NCBI GenBank assembly: GCA_010093705.1
Contig: MU006090.1
Span: forward strand, 1,453,817 to 1,517,816
Reading direction: 5' to 3'
From: Patellaria atrata CBS 101060
Lineage: Eukaryota > Ascomycota > Dothideomycetes > Patellariales > Patellariaceae
Length of the DNA stretch: 64,000 nucleotides
Shown here in pieces: positions 1 to 10,557 of the stretch. Positions within the stretch are counted from its first letter, which is position 1. Each line of letters opens with the position of its first letter. The notes beneath the pieces were generated by a model. The model saw only the letters and a program-made list of their open reading frames with translations. It searched no databases and was not told the DNA's origin. A program made the translations under genes and the position numbers.

Positions 1-372
1 GGCTGGCCATCGGAGATCTGAGTAACCGGAGCTCCAGTGGGGACGGGGGCTTGCGGTTGACCATCAGAGATCTGAGTGACGGGTGCGCCGGTGGTGGGGA
101 CGGGAGCTTGAGGCTGACCGTCGGAGATCTGGGTGACTGGTGCGCCAGAAGTGGGAACGGGAGCCTGAGGCTGGCCGTCTGAAATTTGGGTTACGGGAGC
201 AGTTGGTACTGGAGCCTGAGGTTGGCCATCGGAGATCTGGGTCACCTCGGTCGGCATAGGAGCCTGGGGTTGACCATCAGAGATCTGGGTGACACCAGTT
301 GGTGCTTGTGGTTGACCGTCGGAAATCTGAGTGACTGGAGGAGTGGCCTGAGGTTGGCCATCGGGAAGCTGA
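1..372 (-). repeat. PIR-motif coding tandem repeats
   Basis: Eight imperfect units on the minus strand encode QISDGQPQ-type motifs (the unit nearest the domain is QLPDGQPQ). Motif starts on the plus strand lie near 1, 53, 112, 171, 222, 270, 310 and 352. Spacing grows from about 40 to about 60 bp toward the edge as the Pro/Thr linkers lengthen. The array continues outside the window, so the true copy number is unknown. Such arrays commonly vary in copy number by slippage or recombination. Confidence 0.9.
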
Positions 373-891
373 GAAGCACTTGGTGACGTAGAGCCGCCGC
401 TGACCATGATGAAAACTGGATAGCAGTGCTCTGCCCACTCGCGGTTGTAGAGGTTGTTGATCTCTCCGCTAGGGCATTGGTACCACATAGCGGAACCATC
501 AAGAGCAAGTGTTCCATTAGCACAGACGGAGAATCCTTCAGTGACGAGGGCATTTGCTTGTGGAGGGCTATCGAATTGAAATTGGAAGTTAGAGGCAATA
601 TAACCAGTGCGGTCCTCGCTATCCATAAGGACGCCGTCCGAGAGGGTCAATTCCAAAGTTTGGGCTTGCTAAGAGATATATGTTAGAGACGAAGGACATT
701 AGGTAGACAACGAGCACACTCACCCTGCGTGATAGCCAACGCTTCGCGGACGATGAAGTAACATTTGCAGTGGTGATGGTGAACTCGCCATCATATGACG
801 GTGAGCATTCTGATGAAGTTTCTCCCGATTGAGGTAATGGGGACGCAAAAGCGTGAGCAGCAAGTGCAACAAGAGCGAGAGAGTACTGCAT
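1..891 (-). CDS. PIR-family covalently linked cell-wall protein (3' end outside window)
   Basis: Two exons are visible: 724-891 and 1-668, with a 55-nt intron (669-723, GTGAGT...TTAG). The ATG at 891 opens a clear signal peptide (MQYSLALVALAAHAFASP). Next comes a cysteine domain (LSDGVLMDSEDRTG, NFQFQFDSPPQA, then SVCANG, YQCPSGEINNLYN and EHCYPVF) that resembles the C-terminal domain of yeast Pir1/Hsp150/Cis3. After it, eight copies of the PIR motif Q(I/L)xDGQPQ are spaced by Pro/Thr/Val-rich linkers, and the array runs off the left edge. In the family, the Gln of this motif forms an alkali-labile ester with beta-1,3-glucan, so the product should be a cross-linked wall protein. Yeast has the repeats first and the cysteine domain last; here the order is reversed. 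The end of the gene cannot be seen. Confidence 0.9.
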
Positions 892-3800
892 CCTGACGAT
901 GGTATGCAAATTAGATAACGCGGGGGACAGGCAAGGACGATGTTGATGCAGGGACTATGAGTAGATACAGAATTGATAGCAAGTAGCCGCAACAGCGAAG
1001 GTAAAAAGACTGATGAGCGAGGTATCAGTCCTTAAATGATGAATTGATGTTCTGAGGAATCAAACAGCAGAAAAGTTGACAGGAAGGTGCATATATAAAA
1101 GAGGAAAATACTGGAGGCTGGACAGCGGAGGCATATATGACCCAACATGTATCATTAGCTCGCAAACACTTACAGCTAGTGAACCCTAGCAACGTACATC
1201 GACATCTGCATGAATCACTGTAGGATGGGAGGCAATTGACCTATCAGCAGCCATGTAGCTACGATTGCCACGAATGGTGGTGAAGCGGAAATGCATCAGA
1301 ACCACATCGGAACACATCATTACCCACAACGAACGTTGTAGTTCTCAACTAGGGCCATGTGAGTATGTGCAAGTATGTGCCCACAGGGGGCTGGTTGGTC
1401 ATAGTTGGCTGGGGGATGGCAAAAAAAAGAGCAGCACTAGGGGAACTGTTGAGCATGATGGTCCATCTGGGTCGTGGTAAGCAGCACTTTAGCCTCCTTC
1501 ACCATACTGGCCCATATAGAGGAATACGAACGATTCGGCCATTAAGGTAGTGGCTTGCATGTCGTTACACGGTTGCACTATATGCTCTCACGCGGCATAG
1601 CAACCCCAGTCAGTTGCCTCCAAAATTGATAGCGGGACTTTATGGTGTAGATGTACTGTACTGTACTGTACCATGTACTGTACCCTCGACCTGCTCACCG
1701 AGACTTTGCTGATGGTTTGAATTTGTTTGTAGCATTGTTGCATTTCTGCATTTTTTTTTTGCTTCATCCGGAGATTTTTGCGGTGCCAAAGAAATTCGTG
1801 AACGATAATGTTTGCCGTGGTAGCAGGTGGTGCTTGGTGGTGTGTGAGGTTCGATTGACGTTTAGATGTCGAACTACAACTCTCACCACTCACTAGTCAG
1901 TGGTGGATAGTCTCGTAGATCTTTTGCCTCCCCAATCCCCGCTCCGCCCAGCCATATCATGCCGAACATGCCCGCCGACAATCCTTTCCCGCCAGAAGCT
2001 CCAAATATCCTAAAAGAAAGATTTTCGATGCGACATTTTGAGTGAAAAGGCTCTCGAGCATCGTCTCCACTGCTACTAGCATTAATTGTCCAGCAGTGAC
2101 CAGCTGCAAGGCGTCCGAGTATACAAGTAGAACTACTCCAGCCTCCCGCCAAGTTGACCGTAAAAGTACAAAGCGCGGGGAACCCTGAGTTCGATGAGCG
2201 AGAGTGCGAGAGTGTAAGCCGATCCCGTTCAATCATTGCCGCCGTTTATAAACACAGACTTCTCCAAGACAGCCTCGAAGAACCTAAAACGGCAACGTGC
2301 TGAAGGACGAAGCTTAAACTTCTTCACCTAGATCGCCAAAATCTGTTAGCCACTCGGCCAGAATACGGTTGTGGACTATCTGGCCGTGTTGGTGAACTTC
2401 CCACTTTGGTGCTATCGCTCTATCATTTATCGATTGCAAGGTAAGCGTAGTAATGGCCCACTTTCCCATCCTAAGAGGCGGCTGAAAGGTAGGTCAGGTA
2501 GGTCCACTGGCCAATTGCGACGAGGGAAAAGCTTTGATATGGGTTTGAACGTCCGCAGGATCGGCGGCAATGTCTGAGAGTGAGTAGGCAAAGTACTTTT
2601 ATGAACGTCATGATACGTTTTCCGTCCTTACCGAACGCCACACTATTGGAGCCTTTCCACTCCTTTCCGCGGGGCATTTTTATCATTTGACAGAAACGCA
2701 GAAACCTTCTTCGCAAGAGTACATGGCCACATGCGGAGTACATGCGAGCAATCAATTTACCCTTATTGTCAAAAAAGCAATTTCGTCGTGCCAAACGTGT
2801 TATGATCGATCACACATGAAAACAACTGGAGAGGAAGGTGGCCGGATCTGTGCTCCATACCCTTCTGAAAGATGTGTTACCTCGATCGTGTACCCTGTAC
2901 CGTCGATTTAGGGTGTACCATCATGTTGTACTGTACTGCTGCTATCTTCAGCTGGGCAGCGGATAGCATGGCTGTACCCATTTTTGGATTCCAGCCATTC
3001 GTAGAGGGTGCTCGCCACCCATCACAACCTATCTTCTTGCAGGATCCGGTGGGTCTAGTCGTTAACCTCGCATAGTACGCTTGTTTCTAAATACTGGTGT
3101 GGATGGATGGATGTGTTAGTAAGATATTGTCATTGGTTCAATCGCTGGCGCAGGTCGGCGTACAGTACCGTACTACGTACATCCACAGCTTTTTTGCAAC
3201 TTAGCGGATCTGCGTCGCGATGGACTTAAAGCAAGTTGAGAACATCAAACCCTGGTGTGTCAAACGTTTGATGATTATATTTAATATGTGAGACTCCCGA
3301 ACAAGGGTGAGATCTTGATTCTCTAGTTATGTTCCTGCTCAGGATTTATGTTCATTTAGTCTGGCGTATAAACAATTGTACCGTCAAGTTGGACCCTTCA
3401 TGCATATCTCGAAAGGCCTGTACAATGCGGTCAGAGATCTTATTAGACTGTGCATATGATACCCGGAAGTTCCATGCCGGGGCGTAAAATAATTGTGACC
3501 TTCCAATCACTAATAAGATTTACGTGAATTCCCACGCTTTAATCGATCCTTTTCACCAAGGATGAGAGCTTTCCGGGATCCAGCATACAGCATCCTGCAC
3601 CGCCCGGAGAGTAAAGTAACTTCCCTATGTGGTCTGTTACACCAAGAGGGAACATTACTTCCTTGACTTGACGTTGATGAGCGGAGCGGCTGGGCATATC
3701 GAGTGATGACACCAAAGCCAAGGACATATCTAAAATTCCGTAATGTCCAGACTCGGGACAAGGAGTTTCCGCGCGGCACATGGTAATGATATTCGGGGAG

Positions 3801-3920
3801 GTCGTCGTGTAACACACTTTGAACATTAGGTTAAAAGGTTCTCTGAACGTGAGATTCGGATGAGGTTTTTCCAGTCATCAATCCTATCGATATGTAGATC
3901 GTAGTGCCTCGCTAATTCCA
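892..3920. other. Gene-poor interval upstream of the PIR gene
   Basis: This 3-kb stretch lies between the PIR start and the 3' end of the TPR gene. Only short open frames with no family resemblance are present. An AT-rich TATA-like stretch (gcatatataaaag, about 1090-1103) sits about 200 bp upstream of the PIR ATG on the correct side for that gene. GTAC-rich palindromic runs occur at 1651-1684, 2890-2940 and 3160-3180, and a T10 tract lies near 1750. Some of it is probably the long PIR promoter; I see no gene. Confidence 0.6.
1651..1684. repeat. TGTAC/GTAC palindromic run
   Basis: A 34-bp tract made of overlapping TGTACTGTAC units, each self-complementary around GTAC. Shorter versions recur in many intergenic regions of this window (see findings). 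Confidence 0.85.
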
Positions 3921-4748
3921 TCATTTTTTGTTTTGGTTGAACTGCATACTGTACCCGCCGGTATTCTCATCTTTGACAAAGTTAAAGTTGTCGGTAGAAA
4001 GACCAAATGGTTTGAGTATGCCGTTCCCGAGGTTCTTCAGTTTGCCCATCATTTCGCCCATCTCTTTCTGCTTTGCCTCTTCTAGCCTTGGCGGTAAAGT
4101 GGATAGCGCCTTCCGCACAGTCTGCTGATCGAGGGAACTCAGATGGTTCATCTGGGAAAGTTGTCGATAATCTTCATCGGCTCCCTGTAGGGCAGCCCAT
4201 CCCCCAAGTTCTATCCTCGCTTTTGCGCGCCGCAGCAATGCTTTTGCCCTGAGCTTTCGAATCTCATCATGTGTTCTGCCTCCTTTCAGCAAAGCCTCTA
4301 TCTTTTCTGCCGTGTTGTCGTCGATCTCCTCGACTTTTGCTTCCTCGCCGCTCTTCGAAGGGGGGTCCATATGATCTAGCGAGTCCAAGGCCTGTGTTGC
4401 CGACTCAATTGCTGCTTTCCAATCTGCTAACTTCAAATGGCAAGCGGCTATATTGCTTCGAAGGACGGCAATTTCATAGTCAAGGTAATTTGGACACGAG
4501 GCGAGAGCTTTGTCGTAACCTCGAATAGCTTCATCGTAATCTGCTGTGGCGAACAATCTGTTTGCTGATGCTTTCAACTTGTTATATTCGTCGAGAAGGT
4601 CCTAAACATTTGTGAGCTTCTGATTTTATGCTTGAATAAGGCTCCATACCTTCTCCTCTTCAGGGATTAAACGGTCAATTGTCAGCTCCTCCTCGCTCTT
4701 GCGCTCAGGAGCTGCCGGTCTTAGATCTTCCTGAGTAGTAGATGACAT
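3921..4748 (-). CDS. TPR protein, TTC1-like
   Basis: Two exons (4650-4748 and 3921-4601) with a 48-nt intron (4602-4649, GTATGG...TTTAG) give 259 aa starting MSSTTQEDLR. An acidic N-terminus (EEELTIDRLIPEEEK) leads into helical TPR repeats (ASANRLFATADYDEAIRGYDKA; LRSNIAACHLKLADWKAAIESATQAL; KALLRRAKARIELG...). The C-terminal block GNGILKPFGLSTDNF followed by NTGGYSMQF is the signature of TTC1-type proteins, which act as co-chaperone adaptors in animals. The same frame is open upstream of the chosen ATG, but the protein-like sequence starts there. It is divergent from the HAD gene across 284 bp. The family call is firm; the cellular role in fungi is inferred. Confidence 0.88.
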
Positions 4749-5032
4749 GATACCGTAGCTTTTTGACTCTATCAATTGTGAGGTGTATAGACTCCACGCG
4801 GTTGGTGTGTACTGCACGGAGCACTCCGTACGCGACTGGGGCATCACCGAATGATGCTGCGCTAAGGTTTGCGGCCAAAAAAGCTTGGTATTCAGCCAAC
4901 CGATCACAACCGAGATACGAGAACGACTCGAACGAGATCCGCAAACGAGCCTTAACACTCCTGTACCTTCTTCAAACACCCTCACTTTCTCGCTGCTTCG
5001 CACAGTGTACAGACTCTGTAGCACTGGGAATC
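4749..5032. promoter_or_regulatory. Shared bidirectional promoter (TTC1-like / HAD phosphatase)
   Basis: The start codons of two divergent genes lie 284 bp apart, so both promoters must fit here or overlap the genes. I see no classic TATA box, which fits housekeeping genes. A run of CTC/TCG-rich sequence near 4975-5000 is the only compositional feature. Confidence 0.55.
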
Positions 5033-6140
5033 ATGTCGGAGTACGTCGATTCTGATCAACATTGCAGGCAATTGCAAGCTGATTAACTCCAAGCTTGCCC
5101 CCAATCAAGGCATGTCTGTTTGACATGGACGGTCTCTTGATCGATTCCGAGGATCTGTATTCGATATGTACGAATAAAATTCTCCGCGAACATGGTAGAC
5201 CAGAATTACCGTGGAGCATAAAGGCGCGTCTGCAAGGTCGACCTGGTCCAGAGGTTCGTAGGTACTTAGTCTTGACATGCGCAGACCATGCTCGTACCGC
5301 ATGGTTAAAGACTACCTAGTCTGTTGCACAACAACTGTTATACAACTTTGACCACCGCAATGCTTTAGTCTAGTCAAGTGTTATATGATCCTCGTGGTTG
5401 ACATAAACCCCCCTTAGGCCCAACATATCTTCGAATCCTGGGCACAGCTCCCCCTCACCACAGAAGAATACCTCACGAAGCAAACCGAACTGCAAAGTAA
5501 ACATTTTCCCTCTACCAAGCCCCTTCCCGGTGTACCTCAACTGCTCCAAACACTAGCTAACGCCTCGCCCCCAATCCGCATTGCCCTTGCAACCTCGTCC
5601 AACACGCGCAATTTCAAACTGAAGACAGCACATCTGGAAGACCCCTTGTTCAAAGTCTTCGATCCGGAGCACAGAGTCCTAGGCGATGATTCCCGCATTC
5701 CAAAAGGAAAGGGGAAACCAGCGCCGGATATTTGGTTAGTTGCCTTAGAGACGATAAATGCATCCCTCCGCGCAAAAGGAGAGGCGGAGATCAAGCCGGT
5801 GGAATGTCTGGTATTCGAGGATTCGGTTACGGGTGTGGAATCAGGCCGTAGAGCGGGTATGCAGGTTGTGTGGTGCCCACATGTTGGCTTACTGAAGGAA
5901 TATAAAGGACGGGAGGAAGAAGTATTAGCAGGGTTAACTGGTGAACACAAGGAACCAAAAGATGAGGGAGAACAGATAATTGAGGACGTTAAAGAGGACG
6001 CAGAAGAAAAGGAGAAACAGGCGGGTCTACATAGGAAAGGGGAGCCTGGACAGATTGGTGATGGATGGGGTAGGTTGCTTGAGACATTGGAAAATTTTCC
6101 GTATGAGAGTTATGGTATCAAACCTCAATGGGGCACTTAG
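5033..6140 (+). CDS. HAD-superfamily phosphatase (HDHD1/GS1-like)
   Basis: Three exons: 5033-5040, 5094-5253 and 5418-6140. The first exon is only 8 nt (ATG TCG GA) and joins to give MSDLPPIKACLFDMDG. Introns are 53 nt and 164 nt. HAD motif I is D13-M-D15-G with the LLIDSE extension typical of the HDHD1/pseudouridine-5'-phosphatase group. Motif II is in IALATSSN, motif III Lys in KGKGKPAPDIW, and motif IV in VFEDSVTGVESGRRAGM. The product (296 aa) should be a Mg-dependent phosphatase acting on a small phosphorylated metabolite; the substrate is not inferable. A Glu/Lys-rich segment of roughly 60 residues is inserted before the C-terminus (GGRLLETLENFPYESYG region follows it), making it longer than typical members. 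Confidence 0.88.
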
Positions 6141-6303
6141 GGGGAAATTGGACTGGATATAAAGCGCATTTGTTCCAGTGAGAATAACGCCACGATGTGA
6201 GATAAGGGTTTCATTCCAATATACATAACAATGTTGATCATTACACATAAACGCCGGAAAATCTACTTTACTCACAACCCTAACTCCACAGCTAAATTTT
6301 TCC

Positions 6304-8108
6304 CTACAGCGGCGAAACCAGTTCACCTTTCTCCTCTTTCGCTACACCTCGCTCCCCCTTCGCCACCATCTCCTCATCTTTATTACCGCACTCTTTCTCC
6401 ATAGCTTCCAATTCCGCCCTTCCTACCTCCTTCCCGTCAATTTCCTCGCTAGGAACCCTGCCCGGAGCTTCCACTCTCGCCACCCCTGCGTCCAACTCCG
6501 CCACCATCCCCGCATCCATCTCATACCCAACCTTTTCGTCCATGATCTCGAAATAGGGCCTCCCCTCAAGCTCAACCCCTTTAGTCGTTCTACTGCTCGA
6601 ACTATCATCGCTTTGGCTTTCGAGGTGCTGTTTCTGCTGGCGGCGACGGCGTCGGAAGTACCACAACCCGGCGAGAAGGAAAACCAGTATAATAAATATA
6701 AGAACACCAACGATTATGCCTATCATTGAGGCAGTAGAGAGGGTCTCCTTGTCGTCAGAGTTCGGTAAAGTGTAAAAGGAGTCGTTAACATCGCTTTCGC
6801 CGGAATTTGGTGATTCGATAGTAACAATATCTGGTTCGCTGCTACTGTCCCACCATGCTTGGTGGACGGAGAAGTTGTCGCGCTCGTAATCGACAATGAG
6901 ATACGCTTCTTGGAGGAACGTGCGGCCGAGGGTGTACTGTGTCTCATTGGCTGCTCTGCGGAGGGGGAAGTATCTCCTGCTGGTATCAACACCGGGATAG
7001 TCACTCGTGAGAGTGAGGTCGAATGAAGAGTAGGGTAGGGTTATATTGAGCGATCCCGATACAGAAAAGTTGGCGAAAAGCTCGAAGGTGATATTTGCGT
7101 TCTGTTCTGCTGCTTTGTGGTGCTGTTGGTCGGTGAGAAAGTACAAATTGAACGTCTCGTCGTACATCAAGCCGAACGCGGATTCAAAGTTGTCGCATGC
7201 GTCTTTCGGGAGCCAGATATGTGAAGTTCCGCCGTCCAACAAAGCGTAAATCTTTTCCCGATATAACGAAACCTCGGACGATTGATCCCGTATGCTTATG
7301 GAAGAGATACCGACTACTATATCTCGATATGTGACAGGATTCATCTTAAATATTACATCATTCGGCGTGAATCGTGACTGATCATACCCTCCAAGGGTCA
7401 AACTTGCCTGGATTCCCTGCTCTCCTATGTGAACATAAGCATTGTATACAAATCTATTTTGATGGACTTACTATATTTTGCTCCTGCATTATATCCGTAA
7501 GACAAACTCGGAATCTCCTCATTGTCTCTCAGAAGCGTTAGTAAACTTGGTTGTGGGTCGTTAAATGTACTGAAATTTGTAGGCCGATTCGAGATCCCGA
7601 TCAGACCCAAGTAGAAGTCCTCGGAATCTGTAGCTGCAATAATGGAGTGATTAACCTTGGGTCCTCCACTCCCCGTCCATCCGATGCCAACCTCATCGAA
7701 TCCATATGTCCCGATTCCGTAATAACCCAGATTGCTCTGGTCGGAAAGCTCATACATTGCGTTGCTTTCCCATGAGTCGGAAGAGAACGGATTGAAGAGA
7801 TAACCGCGCTTATTCCGACAATCTGAGTCGGTCACGTTGCATGAGTCTGTCGATATTGTCCATGTCTCCTGACCAGAAGTTGCGATGAGGAGCTTCACTG
7901 TCTGAGCTGGGTTGCCAATTCGAAGTGGGAAAGTGCTCCAGTCACCATCATTACCATCGCTTGATGAAAATTACTAATAAATTCTTAGGGATATTAGAAT
8001 ATATATAACTTACAAGTCGCCGGTTGGCTCAATAGTTATTGCTCTCGGGCGGTTGTCTTGGTCAGCTGTCGAGTCCTGACGACGTCCGATAGGACTTCCA
8101 GAACGCAT
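6304..8108 (-). CDS. Membrane-anchored aspartic-protease-like protein, catalytically degenerate
   Basis: Exons: 8014-8108, 7472-7959 and 6304-7424, with introns 7960-8013 and 7425-7471; 567 aa as modelled. The fold is that of family A1 pepsin-like proteases (FPLRIGNPAQTVKLLI, paired Cys near NVTDSDCRNKRGYLF, flap-like GIGTYGFDEVGIG, second half LTLGGYDQSRF). The first active-site motif, normally DTGS, reads A58-T-S-G, so the catalytic Asp is missing; the second keeps D258-G-G-T. A transmembrane helix (about 427-450, MIGIIVGVLIFIILVFLLAG) is followed by RRRRR and an acidic Ser/Glu-rich tail, as in wall or plasma-membrane sensors. Many N-glycosylation sequons are present. The model ATG lacks a signal peptide; a signal-peptide exon probably lies upstream, since a plausible intron (GTGAGT...CTAAC...CACAG) ends just before codon 1. 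The 5' end is therefore uncertain. Confidence 0.82.
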
Positions 8109-8993
8109 GGCCAGAGCTGTGTTGTTACCATTAGGTTAGGATAGTCATGCTACTCACAAAACGCTAAACAGACTAGTTAACCGTAGATGTTTAGTATAAC
8201 GGTTCTGATCTTATGAACCAGAGAATAGCCTTGAATGTAGGATTGATCTAGATAATCGCTAGAAGCACTTAACGACGCGAAGGAGTCAGATATCGAAGTG
8301 AATCGGTTCCCCTGGGGTTCTGATGTCCTTCATGTACCATTGAACTGGGACGGCTCCGAACGTTATGTGACCCGACACGCCCGACTAGCGATAATGCCAA
8401 TGGCGCATCATTTTTTGGAATTGCAGTAATTGCTATAGCGTGCCAGGATAGGAGTCTAGATTGTCCCGATTATCAGCTGTATGACTGGCTCCAAAGAGAA
8501 TCCAACAGTTTCAAATTTACAGAGTTCAGCTCGTTGGACCGTAGTTGTTTCTGTACTTGGTTAAGGATAAGTTCTCGGATGCATGTCCCTGGACACGGTA
8601 TTTTCGGCGGCATCTGATCGCTCTATCATCGACGTTATGGATTGGTGTGTATCTTAAGGGGCCGATATGTATGTTAGGACGAGGGCTGGGCGTAATATAA
8701 ATCCTTGTATTTAGACCCTGCGTATTTGAGGCTAAGTTGACTCCATATCGATGACTAGGATAATATCCCGGTAGGGCAGCGATACCGGGGTAGCGGACTC
8801 AATTTCTAGTCGTTAGGATGGTTCACCTCTGTAAATGAAATCGACGACGTTGAGAGCTTTTATGATATGATCATGGTCACCGTCCCTAAGTACAGATGCT
8901 TCGTCCAATAAATTGGATGCTCCCGCTATCAACCAAGGAAATCAACTTGTCTTCTCTTTCTTCAATATAGAATCCTAATAAGGGAAACGTGAA
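8109..8993. other. Intergenic region between pseudo-protease and secreted orphan
   Basis: This 885-bp interval holds the divergent promoters of the two flanking genes and probably the missing 5' exon of the protease-like gene. I see no other coding sequence or repeat. Confidence 0.45.
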
Positions 8994-9901
8994 ATGCGAT
9001 TGAAAGACGCTTTCGTATTTCTTGGCTTAATTGGGGTCGTCATCGCTGGTGCGATTCACTTCATGAAATGATTGGTTAGGTTGACGTTTAATTCTTCCAG
9101 ATGAGACCCAATGGGACGACTCTGCTTGCTCGGGATGCGAAGTCGGTTGTCCTGATGGCATAGGAACGGTCTGGACAACCCTTTATACATATCTGGTCGA
9201 AACAGTCTACATCCAGATAGACAATAGCACAGGAAGTACAACCACTCTATCCGTGGAACCAAATCCCGATGCACGATCTTCCTTCTCCTATTTGTCTAGC
9301 TCCGCTGAGGACTACTTGATCCATCATTATGGTAATCCTGGAGGTGTTGCGGATGGAACCGTGATAGTCGACACTTTCATGCGAGGATCTCAACAGCTGA
9401 CAATGTAAGTATCAAAAACGTACCAACAATGAGAATATAGATTTGAGAATTATAAGGACTTATCCGACATCTTACTTGCGGCTGTACACCTTCGACGTCC
9501 GGTCGACATTCTCTACAACCCAAGGGTCCACTTCAATATGTACAACGACTTGGCGTACGTTCGGTTTATCATCTTTCAGTCTCTATACAATAGATCCATC
9601 AGACACGAGCTGGCTCACTCCTTACACATATCCAGAGGGCCTGGCGACTTTCCTCGGGACACTACCGTACAAAGCTTATATCACACTCGACGATGGTAGG
9701 CTGATCTCTTGTACTCCTGGTAGATGTAATGGTATCCCGACGACTAAGATACCGATCGTTGGTACTAAGAAGACAATAACTCGGCATGGTAGAGTCGTAG
9801 AAACAGCAGCTCCAGAGCAAGCTTCTTCCGCTTTTGCGCCGGGACCGGTTTCAACGTTTTCAGTTACGACCTCCACGCCAGCAGTACGGAGTATGACATG
9901 A
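8994..9901 (+). CDS. Secreted protein of unknown function (three exons)
   Basis: Exons 8994-9048, 9101-9404 and 9448-9901 join in frame to 270 aa. Introns are 9049-9100 (GTGCGA...TTCCAG) and 9405-9447 (GTAAGT...TTGAG). The start MRLKDAFVFLGLIGVVIA is a strong signal peptide, cleaved before DETQWDD. The mature N-terminus carries a compact cysteine motif (SACSGCEVGC); two further Cys lie near the C-terminal third (ISCTPGRCNG). The rest is Thr/Ser/Tyr-rich with no transmembrane helix or GPI tail. I do not recognise a family. It is divergent from the protease-like gene. The first donor, GTGCGA, is weak and the last acceptor was chosen because it restores the long downstream frame, so boundaries could shift slightly. 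Secretion is well supported; a host-interaction role would be speculation. Confidence 0.68.
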
Positions 9902-10557
9902 CGAATCGTAAAACTTGAGTGTTGCTAAACAATAAAATATGACTCATAAATAAATGACAATGATATGAAAATTACAAAGATTTCATAGACAGTGGAAATG
10001 AAGAACTAAAAAAAGTCAGGGGAGAACATATGCAACATGTTCGCTTAGAGTGACATGCGGTCCAGTATCGCGCTTAGTTCTGCTATATTTTCACCCAATA
10101 CTATTACTGTTAGGACGGACTGATGATGTACATATGAAAGTATCAGGAGAACAATTTACGGAGTAGCTGAATGCTTTCTCTTCAGATGCTGAAGATGTCT
10201 ATTTTTGATACCGAAATTATCCCGGTCTATTATATAGTAACCACGGCGTTGTAAGTACGGCCTGTGTGGTGTATATCTGAAATAAGTTCAATTAAACAGT
10301 TACGTACTCCCTATAGAAATACCGTAGCTCTTCTTATTCATGAATCAAGTGATCGTATCTACAAGGAACTCAAAACATGCATAATCGAATGGAAATGAAC
10401 ATACCTATGTTGTACCCTTAGGTTATTGCCAATGTATAGCCCCAAAGTCCCATGGATAACCGTCCTAAACGCCAAACTGATACACTTGAACTGAAGGAAA
10501 ATCAAAAAGTGATATGTTCATCTCCACAGCATCGTAGGAAAGGAAGAAAATATCTCC
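9902..10557. other. Convergent intergenic region
   Basis: An AT-rich 656-bp interval between the 3' ends of the secreted orphan and the Leu5-like carrier. AATAAA-like sites near 9931-9950 could serve as polyadenylation signals. No gene or repeat seen. Confidence 0.5.

Noticed and set aside
1883-2236. 117-codon minus frame starting MIERDRLTLSHSRSS
   Set aside because: No family resemblance, signal peptide or splice continuation.
3130-3160. tRNA B-box-like string GGTTCAATCGC
   Set aside because: No matching A-box or cloverleaf could be built around it.
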